Origin: an uncultured Collinsella sp.
Lineage (GTDB): Bacteria > Actinomycetota > Coriobacteriia > Coriobacteriales > Coriobacteriaceae
DNA length: 25,423 nucleotides
Direction of reading: 5' to 3'
Assembly: GCA_900540905.1 (NCBI GenBank)
Contig: UQHR01000033.1
Coordinates: 1 to 25,423 of the forward strand
Part shown: piece after piece, positions 7,330 through 13,311 of the stretch
Layout: the number at the start of each line of letters is the position of its first letter
How positions within the stretch are numbered: the stretch's first letter is position 1
The notes under the pieces: model-generated
Told to the model about the DNA's origin: nothing
Seen by the model: the letters and a program-made list of their open reading frames with translations, nothing else
Databases searched by the model: none
Made by a program: the position numbers and the translations under genes

Positions 7330-7390
7330 GCGGGCCCCGTATTGCCCGGCGCCGTTAGGAGCGCCGGTCAATACGGGGCCCGCTCTATTT
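7330..7390 (+). terminator. strong terminator closing the flavin operon
   Basis: GCGGGCCCCGTATTG (7330-7344) pairs perfectly with 7369-7383, and a further 7-bp stem (7346-7352 with 7361-7367) lies inside after one mismatch. The T-tract is weak (TCTATTTG), but the 22 paired bases placed 38 bp after the stop codon make termination likely. Confidence 0.75.
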
Positions 7391-7425
7391 GTCAATTCCT
7401 TCAAGCGAATGTGTCGGGAATGTTT

Positions 7426-7549
7426 CAATGCATGAATATGCAAGCCATTTACGTGTTAATGCATCTTTTGGTGCTAAAGTTTCAACACACTTCATAACGA
7501 CCGCTGTGAAATGCGCATCGGTGCATAAATCGCAGACAAGGAGTCTGAT
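7426..7549 (+). promoter_or_regulatory. argC upstream region with ARG-box-like sites
   Basis: CAATGCATGAATATGCAAGC (7426-7445) is a partial palindrome (TGCAT-GAAT-ATGCA core) resembling ArgR/AhrC operators of Gram-positive bacteria. TGCAT recurs at 7460-7464 and 7522-7526. A weak promoter, GTGTTA (7453-7458) with TAAAGT (7475-7480), would lie between these sites. Arginine-dependent repression is an inference from the motif and from the genes that follow. SD AAGGAG is at 7538-7543. Confidence 0.4.
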
Positions 7550-8620
7550 ATGTCTTTGAAGGTTGGAATCGTCGGCGCGGCTGGATATGCCGGAGCCGAG
7601 CTTATTCGCCTCGCGCTCGGTCATCCCGAGTTTGAACTTGTTGCCATTACGTCCAACGCCGATGCCGGCCAGCCGCTGTCCGCGGTGTATCCGAGCTTTG
7701 CTGGCGTGAGCGATCTGGTTTTCACCACGCATGACGCCCCCGAGCTCAAGAGCTGCGATGCGGTTTTTCTTGCCGTGCCGCACACGGCTGCCATGGCACA
7801 GGTGCCCGCGCTCCTTGCATCGGGCGTTTCCTGCTTTGATCTTTCGGCCGATTATCGTCTGAGCGACGCGTTCGTCTTTGAGACATGGTATGCCGCCGAG
7901 CACACGAGTCCCGAGCTGCTCAAGACGCGTGCTTTCGGCCTGCCCGAGCTGTTCTGCCAGGACTTGGAGACCGCTGCTTCCAGCCATGCCGCTGGCAGGC
8001 CCGTGTTGGTCGCCTGCGCCGGCTGCTATCCCACCGCAACGAGCCTCGCTGCCGCGCCTGCCGTGCGTGCGGGCTGGGTGGCCGAGAGCGGTCCCGTGAT
8101 CGTTGACGCCATCAGCGGCGTGACGGGTGCCGGCAAGTCCTGTAACGCCCGCACCCATTTTTGCAGCGCGGACGAAAACCTGGAGGCCTATGGCGTGGGT
8201 AAGCATCGTCACACGCCCGAAATCGAGCAAATCCTCGGTCTAACCGATCGCGTCGTTTTTACCCCGCACCTGGCACCGCTCAAGCGCGGCCTGCTCTCCA
8301 CGGTGACGCTGCCGCTCACGCCGCAGGCCATCGACTCCCTGGCTCTTGAGGATGTCGTCGACTATTACAAGCAGTTCTACGCTGGACGCACCTTTGTGCG
8401 CGTGCTCGACGCCGGCCAGCAGCCCAAGACGGCTTCGGTCGTCGGCACCAACGCCGCCCAGATCGGCCTCGCGCTCAACAAGCGCGCGGGCGTGCTGGTG
8501 GCGACGGGCGCCATCGACAATCTGTGCAAGGGCGCTGCGGGCCAAGCAGTCCAGTGCGCCAATATCGTCTTTGGCTTTGACGAGCGACGAGGCTTGCCCA
8601 CAGTGGCGTGCCCGGTGTAG
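7550..8620 (+). CDS. argC: N-acetyl-gamma-glutamyl-phosphate reductase
   Basis: The 356-residue cytosolic enzyme reduces N-acetylglutamyl 5-phosphate with NADPH to N-acetylglutamate 5-semialdehyde, the third step of arginine synthesis. The N-terminal VGIVGAAGYAGAELIRL is the dinucleotide-binding loop. The catalytic cysteine is Cys159 in ACAGCYPTATSLA. GVTGAGK and the downstream HRHTPEIEQ belong to the conserved substrate domain. The start is fixed by an SD AAGGAG 6 nt upstream. It heads the argC-J-B-D series. Confidence 0.97.
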   Translation: MSLKVGIVGAAGYAGAELIRLALGHPEFELVAITSNADAGQPLSAVYPSFAGVSDLVFTTHDAPELKSCDAVFLAVPHTAAMAQVPALLASGVSCFDLSADYRLSDAFVFETWYAAEHTSPELLKTRAFGLPELFCQDLETAASSHAAGRPVLVACAGCYPTATSLAAAPAVRAGWVAESGPVIVDAISGVTGAGKSCNARTHFCSADENLEAYGVGKHRHTPEIEQILGLTDRVVFTPHLAPLKRGLLSTVTLPLTPQAIDSLALEDVVDYYKQFYAGRTFVRVLDAGQQPKTASVVGTNAAQIGLALNKRAGVLVATGAIDNLCKGAAGQAVQCANIVFGFDERRGLPTVACPV

Positions 8621-8656
8621 CACATTCGATTGTTAACGATTTGGTAGTCGGGCATC

Positions 8657-8672
8657 GAGTGGGGCGCCACTC
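8657..8672. other. small hairpin in the argC-argJ gap
   Basis: GAGTGG and CCACTC form a 6-bp stem around GGCG. The 134-bp gap otherwise holds a T-rich stretch and the argJ SD (AAGGAG, 8738-8743). No convincing promoter is seen, so read-through from argC is likely. Confidence 0.35.
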
Positions 8673-8754
8673 TTAAGCTGGTCTCATGATTACGACTGGC
8701 ATGGCGCACCAACCGATGTCCGTTTTTTGTTTGACATAAGGAGTCATAAAGACG

Positions 8755-10023
8755 ATGAATACCGAGCTGTTTGATATCAAGATTCGCGCCGTCGAGGGTG
8801 GCGTTACGGCTGCGGCTGGTTTTAAAGCTGCGGGCATCCACGCTGGGTTCCGCAAGAACCCCGAGCGTCTGGATTACGCGCTCGTCGTGCCCGATAAACC
8901 CTGTCCCGGTGCTGGCGTGTTTACCACCAATCGCTTTTGCGCGGCGCCCGTGCAGGTGAGCCGTGCCAACCTGGGCGGTGCCGACAAGGGCTATGGCGTC
9001 ATCGCCGGCGTTTCGGTCAACTCTGGCAATGCCAACGCCGCCACGGGTGAGACCGGCCTTGCCTGCGCGCGCGAGACGTGCAGCATCGCATCGCAGGTCA
9101 TCGGCTGCGAACCCCAGCAGATTCTGGTTGCCTCCACGGGTGTGATTGGCCAGATTCTGCCGATCGACACGTTTGAGACCGCCATTCCTGCTGCCTACGA
9201 GGCGCTCTCCGCCCACGGTGGCGCCGATGCCGCTCGCGCCATCATGACGACTGACACGCACTCCAAGGAGTACGCCGTGTCCTATGTCAGCGAGGCTGCG
9301 GGTCATGCGGGCAATGTCTATACGGTAGGCGGAATGTGCAAGGGCTCGGGCATGATCATGCCCAACATGGCCACCATGATCGCAGTTTTCACCACCGATG
9401 CCCCCGTCGAGCCTGCGGCACTTCATGCCCTGCTGCTCTCGACCGTCAAGCAGACCTTTAACAAGGTAACGGTCGATTCCGACACCTCGACCAACGACAC
9501 CTGCATCATGCTTGCCTCCGGCGCCGCTGCCGCAGATGCCGAGCCTATCGTCGAGGGCTCCGATGCCTTTGACGAGTTGGCATTTGCCGTGCACGAGGTG
9601 TGCGAGAGCCTGGCGCGCAATATCGCCGCCGATGGTGAGGGCGCATCCAAGCTTGTTACGGTCAACGTTACCGGAGCCGCCAACGACGAGGAAGCTGATA
9701 TCGCCGCCCGTGCCGTCGCCAACTCGCCGCTCGTTAAGACCTGCATCGCCGGCCACGACTGCAACTGGGGCCGTGTTGCTATGGCGCTTGGCAAGTGCGG
9801 CGTGAAGTTTAATCAGGAAGACGTTTCCATCGACATGATGGGCATGCCTGTCTGTCGCGACGGTCTGACTGTTCCCTTTGACAAGGACGAGGCTCTACGA
9901 CGTTTCGAGGCGCCCGAGATCGTGATCTCGGCCGACCTGGGCGCAGGCGACGCGGCAACGACTGTGTGGACCTGCGACCTCACGCATGAATACATCTCCA
10001 TCAACGGCGACTACCGTTCCTAG
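8755..10023 (+). CDS. argJ: glutamate N-acetyltransferase / amino-acid acetyltransferase (ArgJ)
   Basis: The 422-residue precursor belongs to the self-cleaving ornithine acetyltransferase family. It transfers acetyl from N-acetylornithine to glutamate, recycling the acetyl group and yielding ornithine. Cleavage occurs before the nucleophilic threonine, here Thr207 in KGSGMIMPNMATMIAVFTTD, giving alpha and beta chains. GVTAAAGFKAAGIHAG at the N-terminus, SVNSGNANAATG, DTSTNDT and the GHDCNWGRVAMALG block are typical. Whether it is bifunctional, also using acetyl-CoA, cannot be read from sequence. SD AAGGAG lies 11 nt before the ATG, slightly long. Confidence 0.96.
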   Translation: MNTELFDIKIRAVEGGVTAAAGFKAAGIHAGFRKNPERLDYALVVPDKPCPGAGVFTTNRFCAAPVQVSRANLGGADKGYGVIAGVSVNSGNANAATGETGLACARETCSIASQVIGCEPQQILVASTGVIGQILPIDTFETAIPAAYEALSAHGGADAARAIMTTDTHSKEYAVSYVSEAAGHAGNVYTVGGMCKGSGMIMPNMATMIAVFTTDAPVEPAALHALLLSTVKQTFNKVTVDSDTSTNDTCIMLASGAAAADAEPIVEGSDAFDELAFAVHEVCESLARNIAADGEGASKLVTVNVTGAANDEEADIAARAVANSPLVKTCIAGHDCNWGRVAMALGKCGVKFNQEDVSIDMMGMPVCRDGLTVPFDKDEALRRFEAPEIVISADLGAGDAATTVWTCDLTHEYISINGDYRS

Positions 10024-10104
10024 ATTCCAGGCATGCTGCGCATCTTGCCGCGATTGCGGACGGCGGAGTACGGCGCGATAACGATACGAAAGACGAGGCA
10101 GATT

Positions 10105-11085
10105 ATGAAATTCGCACGTGATTGTCGTTCGAGCGAATCCAACGAAGCAACCGCGCAGCTGCTGTTCGAAGCGCTGCCGTGGATTAAGAACCTGACCGGC
10201 AAGACGGTTGTTATCAAATATGGCGGAGCCGCCATGGTTGATGAGCAGCTGCGCCGCGACGTGATGAGCGACATCGTTTTGCTCAAGATCATCGGTATGC
10301 GTCCCGTCATCGTGCACGGCGGCGGCAAGGCTATCAACGAGGCGCTCAGCCACTACGACATCCCCGTCGAGTTTAAGAACGGCCAGCGCGTGACTACGCC
10401 TGCCACCATGGACATCGTGCGCGAGGTACTGGGCGGCAAGGTCAATCAGGAGCTGGTCGCGGCGCTCAACCACCACGGCAACCTGGCCGTGGGCGTGTCG
10501 GGCAGCGATGCCGGCACGCTCATCGCCGAGCCGCTCGACCCCGAGCTCGGTCGCGTGGGCAAAGTGACGCACGTCAACACCGACTATATCGAGCGCTTAC
10601 TCGACAGCGAGTACATCCCCGTCATCGCAACCGTCGCGGCGGGGGAGGACGGCGGTTTCTTCAACATCAACGCCGATACCGCCGCCGGTGCCGTTGCTGC
10701 GGCGCTCCACGCGCATAAGGCGATCTTTTTGACCGATGTCGATGGCCTGTACAAGGACTTTAGCGACAAGGACTCGCTTATCTCCAACCTAACGCTCGAC
10801 GAGGTTAACGAGATGCTCTACGGCGGCGAGGTCGATAAGGGCATGATTCCCAAACTGCGCGCGGCCGTCGATGCGCTTGCCGGCGGCGTATTTCGTGCTC
10901 ACATCATCAACGGCACCACGCCGCATTCGCTGCTGCTGGAGCTGCTGACCGATGCCGGCGTCGGTACCGTGATCCATTCCACCGAGACGGCTTACGAGTT
11001 CGATACGCATCCGCATCCGCTTTCGACGTTTGCTGCGCGTCTGACCGAGAACCTCGACGAGGTCGAGAAGCTTCAGACGGTCTAG
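10105..11085 (+). CDS. argB: acetylglutamate kinase
   Basis: The enzyme phosphorylates N-acetylglutamate with ATP, the second arginine-pathway step. Motifs of the amino-acid kinase fold are present: VVIKYGGAAM, VIVHGGGKAIN, the VSGSDAGTLIAEPL segment, NINADTAAGAVAAAL, LTDVDGLYKD and the KLRAAVDAL/GTTPHSLLLELLTDAG end. I chose ATG 10105 (326 residues). An in-frame ATG at 10033 would add 24 residues and begins only 9 bp after argJ without an SD, whereas 10105 follows GAGGCAG and gives the usual N-helix. About 34 residues after GTVIHS extend past the normal C-terminus and look partly acidic. Confidence 0.95.
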   Translation: MKFARDCRSSESNEATAQLLFEALPWIKNLTGKTVVIKYGGAAMVDEQLRRDVMSDIVLLKIIGMRPVIVHGGGKAINEALSHYDIPVEFKNGQRVTTPATMDIVREVLGGKVNQELVAALNHHGNLAVGVSGSDAGTLIAEPLDPELGRVGKVTHVNTDYIERLLDSEYIPVIATVAAGEDGGFFNINADTAAGAVAAALHAHKAIFLTDVDGLYKDFSDKDSLISNLTLDEVNEMLYGGEVDKGMIPKLRAAVDALAGGVFRAHIINGTTPHSLLLELLTDAGVGTVIHSTETAYEFDTHPHPLSTFAARLTENLDEVEKLQTV

Positions 11086-11154
11086 CTGACCCGCAGCCGC
11101 CCCATTCCTGCATCCATAGCCCCGCGCCGTCCGGCGCTCAACGAAAGGCATCCC

Positions 11155-12438
11155 ATGTCACTTGCAGCTCAGCAATCGCTTGAATCCCATTACGTTATGC
11201 ATACCTTTGGCCGCTCTCCGGTCGAGTTTGTCGAGGGCCACGGCATGAAGCTCACCGGCGACGATGGCCGTGAGTACCTCGACTTTCTTGCCGGCATCGG
11301 CGTGTGCAGCCTAGGTCATGGCAACCTGGCTGTGCTCTCGGCGCTCGAGGCACAGACCAAAAAGCTCATGCATGTCTCCAATTACTTCTACATCGAGCAG
11401 CGTGGACAGGTCGCGGCGCTGCTGTCCAAGCTTGCTAACGACGACGTAGATGGTGCGCGCGTGCTTGCCGATGCCATTGCCGCCGGCGATGAGACCACGG
11501 CAGCTGCTCTTGGTGCCCCGGCTGCGGGCGAGCAGGTGTGGGAGACGTTCTTTGCCAATTCCGGCGCCGAGGCTAACGAGGGCTCGATGAAGCTCGCGCG
11601 CTTGTACGCCAAGCGTGCCGGTAACGGCGGCAACACCATCGTGTGCATGCGCGGCGGCTTCCACGGCCGTACGCTCGAGACCATTGCCGCCACCATGCAG
11701 GATTGGCTGCAGGATAGTTTCCGTCCGCTGCCGGGTGGCTTTGTGGCCTGCACGCCCAACAATGTCGATGAGCTGCGTGCGATCTTTAAGCAGCTGGGCA
11801 GTGATATTTGCGCCGTGATGCTCGAGCCGATCCAAGGTGAGAGTGGCGTGCACCCCATGACCGAGGAGTTTATGGCGGCAGCGCGCGACCTGGCACACGA
11901 AGTGGGCGCCGTGCTTATCGCCGACGAGGTTCAGTGCGGCATCTTCCGCTCCGGCAAGCCATTTGCGTTCCAAACCTATGGCGTGGAGCCCGACATCATG
12001 AGCCTTGCCAAGGGCATTGCCGACGGCGTGCCCATGGGTGCCGTCGTGGCAAAGAAGGAGATTGCTGACGTGTTTAAGCCGGGCGACCACGGCTCGACCT
12101 TTGGCGGTAGCTGCCTGGCCATCACGGCGTGTGCCGCGACGCTCTCCGCGCTCGTGCGCGGCGATTATGCCGAGCATGCTGCCAAGGTGGGTGCCTATAT
12201 GGAGGCAAAGCTCGCCAAGCTGCCGCACGTGACCGAGGTACGTGGCCGCGGCTTGATGCTCGGCTGTGATTTGGATGATGCCGCGGGCGACGCACATGAT
12301 ATTGTTGCCCGCGCGCTGGCCGCCGGTGCCGTGATTAACGCTACGGGTGCTCATACGCTGCGTTTCTTGCCGCCGCTCGTCTGCGAGGAAGCCGACGTGG
12401 ACAGTCTGATCGAGATCCTGTCGGGTGTCTTGGTCTAA
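11155..12438 (+). CDS. argD: acetylornithine aminotransferase
   Basis: The 427-residue class III, pyridoxal-phosphate-dependent aminotransferase converts N-acetylglutamate semialdehyde and glutamate to N-acetylornithine. Visible blocks are LDFLAGIGVCSLGHGNLAV, NSGAEANEGSMKLAR, GGFHGRTLETIAAT, LIADEVQCGIFRSG and MSLAKGIADGVPMGA, with the PLP lysine at residue 286. Between LLSKLA and TFFANSGAEANE, at roughly residues 94-126, there are about 30 extra residues rich in Ala, Asp and Gly that most ArgD proteins lack. The start has an SD-like GAAAGGC. It is the last arg gene in the window; no argF, argG or argH follows. Confidence 0.95.
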   Translation: MSLAAQQSLESHYVMHTFGRSPVEFVEGHGMKLTGDDGREYLDFLAGIGVCSLGHGNLAVLSALEAQTKKLMHVSNYFYIEQRGQVAALLSKLANDDVDGARVLADAIAAGDETTAAALGAPAAGEQVWETFFANSGAEANEGSMKLARLYAKRAGNGGNTIVCMRGGFHGRTLETIAATMQDWLQDSFRPLPGGFVACTPNNVDELRAIFKQLGSDICAVMLEPIQGESGVHPMTEEFMAAARDLAHEVGAVLIADEVQCGIFRSGKPFAFQTYGVEPDIMSLAKGIADGVPMGAVVAKKEIADVFKPGDHGSTFGGSCLAITACAATLSALVRGDYAEHAAKVGAYMEAKLAKLPHVTEVRGRGLMLGCDLDDAAGDAHDIVARALAAGAVINATGAHTLRFLPPLVCEEADVDSLIEILSGVLV

Positions 12439-12502
12439 CGCAGCGCAATAACTCAATTTGGACCGGGTTCCGGACTGCGGGCGTGCCCTATGTGGCATGA
12501 TT

Positions 12503-12556
12503 CAGCGGTCTGGAGCCCGTTTTGCCTTAGATTTGCTAAGGCAGGGAGACCCGCTG
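12503..12556. terminator. composite hairpin after argD
   Basis: TGCCTTAG (12523-12530) pairs with CTAAGGCA (12536-12543) around ATTTG. Outside it, CAGCGGTCT (12503-12511) pairs with AGACCCGCTG (12547-12556) with one bulged C. No T-run follows on the + strand. Position suggests an end to the arg operon, but the missing T-run leaves this uncertain. Confidence 0.4.
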
Positions 12557-12573
12557 GTCAAAAAACATTAAAT

Positions 12574-12752
12574 ATGAGTACTGCTACCGATTTGGTAGCA
12601 GCAATTTTGGACTAATAAGGCCAGATAGCAAGTCGAAATGGCGATGAATGCACGATTGTGATCTAACTGTTAGTCCTTATAATGGACATATGTTGCGTAA
12701 CTTAAGCAAACGCTATCTTTTTATATGTTGCAAGCAAAGTAGCAGTACTCAT
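12574..12752. repeat. 179-bp AT-rich element bounded by 14-bp inverted repeats
   Basis: ATGAGTACTGCTAC (12574-12587) and its exact reverse complement (12739-12752) bound an AT-rich stretch unlike the flanking GC-rich DNA. The left end can also fold locally: CTGCTACC (12581-12588) pairs with GGTAGCAG (12594-12601). A second internal inverted repeat is GGACTAA (12609-12615) with TTAGTCC (12670-12676), and ATATGTTGC is repeated directly at 12688 and 12723. It encodes no convincing protein. MITE-like element and regulated promoter region are the two leading readings. Confidence 0.7.
12656..12683 (+). promoter_or_regulatory. near-consensus promoter inside the 179-bp element
   Basis: TTGTGA (12656-12661), a 16-bp spacer and a perfect TATAAT (12678-12683) form the best-looking promoter in the window. 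No protein gene lies downstream; transcription would begin near 12690 and run through the right inverted repeat toward the duplicated tRNA-end module. A small RNA is therefore possible. Confidence 0.6.
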
Positions 12753-12791
12753 TTTTGCCATTATTTGGCCACGGCCTTTGTGACAGACGTG

Positions 12792-12881
12792 CTGGCGGGT
12801 TCGAATCCCATGCACTGGGCCCAAAAAAGAAAGGCTCCCATTGCTGGGAGCCTATCAAATCAGTGGTGGGCGATGAGGGAT
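12792..12881. repeat. duplicated tRNA-end/terminator module, copy 1
   Basis: This 90-bp segment matches 12977-13066 at an exact 185-bp offset. It starts with CTGGCGGGTTCGAATCCCAT, which resembles a tRNA T-arm on the + strand, and continues to CTGGGCCCA. A hairpin (12832-12853) follows. It ends with 19 bp (12863-12881) identical to the 3' end of the minus-strand tRNA-Val, including the CCA complement; the rest of that tRNA is absent. The + strand T-stem pairs poorly, so this is a remnant rather than a working tRNA. Confidence 0.75.
12832..12853 (-). terminator. minus-strand intrinsic terminator in module copy 1
   Basis: AGGCTCCCA and TGGGAGCCT form a 9-bp stem around TTGC. Read on the minus strand it is followed by TTCTTTTTT, a good intrinsic terminator. 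It lies downstream of the truncated tRNA-Val 3' end and so looks like the fossil terminator of a lost tRNA gene, though it may still stop transcription. Confidence 0.7.
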
Positions 12882-12976
12882 GTCCGCGTGCGGCTGACGC
12901 CGCCCGCTTTCGCTTCGGGCCTACGGCCCTCGCGTGCTGCGCTGGAAAACGCTTCGCGTTTCCTCAGCTCCGCACC
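12882..12976. other. hairpin-rich spacer between module copies
   Basis: This stretch has no gene. It holds GGGCC-TAC-GGCCC and an imperfect hairpin, GGAAAACGC-TTC-GCGTTTCC. CGC-TT-CGCG-like hairpins also occur in the gap after groEL, which hints at a shared dispersed repeat vocabulary. Confidence 0.4.
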
Positions 12977-13066
12977 CTGGCGGGTTCGAATCCCATGCGC
13001 TGGGCCCAAACAAAAACGGTCCCCTTGCGAGGACCGTTTCCAATTCGGTGGTGGGCGATGAGGGAT
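12977..13066. repeat. duplicated tRNA-end/terminator module, copy 2
   Basis: This is the second copy of the 90-bp module. Its right end is the true 3' part of the intact tRNA-Val gene on the minus strand. Its left 34 bp differ from copy 1 by a single base (A to G in ATGCRCTGG). The central hairpin occupies the same aligned position as in copy 1 but its stem sequence differs while remaining paired. Confidence 0.75.
13012..13039 (-). terminator. terminator of tRNA-Val
   Basis: AAACGGTCC (13014-13022) pairs with GGACCGTTT (13031-13039). On the minus strand the stem runs into TTTTTG, directly after the tRNA 3' end, as expected for a tRNA transcription unit. Confidence 0.8.
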
Positions 13067-13124
13067 TCGAACCCCCAGCCTTGTGCGTGTAAAGCACCTG
13101 CGCTAACCGTTGCGCCAATCGCCC
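13049..13124 (-). tRNA. tRNA-Val (anticodon UAC)
   Basis: On the minus strand the gene starts GGGCGAT, pairing with ATCGCCC at the 3' side. The D-arm is GCGC-AACGGTTA-GCGC. The anticodon arm GGTGC-TTTACAC-GCACA places UAC at positions 34-36, with a mismatch at the first stem pair. The T-arm contains GGGGGTTCGAATCCCTC. CCA is encoded (13049-13051). The 76-nt length including CCA is normal. Confidence 0.95.
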
Positions 13125-13134
13125 GTGCGGAGAG

Positions 13135-13140
13135 AGTATA
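13135..13140 (-). promoter_or_regulatory. probable -10 element of tRNA-Val
   Basis: On the minus strand TATACT lies about 10 nt before the tRNA 5' end, with a weak GTGAAT -35 sixteen bases upstream. Transcription would begin only a few bases before the mature tRNA. Confidence 0.5.
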
Positions 13141-13254
13141 GCAAAACAATCGCCCCATTCACCTCATATCCATTAAAGGTAACTGGCGCGTGTCTACGCG
13201 GAGCTGATTCAGTTGAGATTGCCTGAACATTCCGCCCCTCTTTACGCCCTCGGG

Positions 13255-13260
13255 TATACT
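13255..13260 (+). promoter_or_regulatory. probable -10 element of asnB
   Basis: TATACT preceded by CGGG lies 51 bp before the asnB ATG. No good -35 hexamer is found 16-18 bp upstream; TTCCGC at 13230 gives a 19-bp spacer. Confidence 0.35.
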
Positions 13261-13311
13261 CAAAAGCTACTGATTCGATTTGATGCCCAGCAACAGCAGA
13301 GGGGATAGTAT

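Noticed and set aside
10033..10104. Upstream ATG for argB
   Set aside because: It would add an Arg-rich leader not found in the family and has no SD; the 10105 start gives the normal N-terminus.
12792..12825. A functional + strand tRNA ending at CTGGGCCCA
   Set aside because: The T-stem pairs poorly (GCGGG with CCCAT) and no 5' half or anticodon arm can be found upstream of either copy.
12648..13141. Two + strand ORFs of 128-137 codons across the tRNA-Val region
   Set aside because: They run through the duplicated module and antisense to the tRNA, have no SD and give no protein-like sequence.
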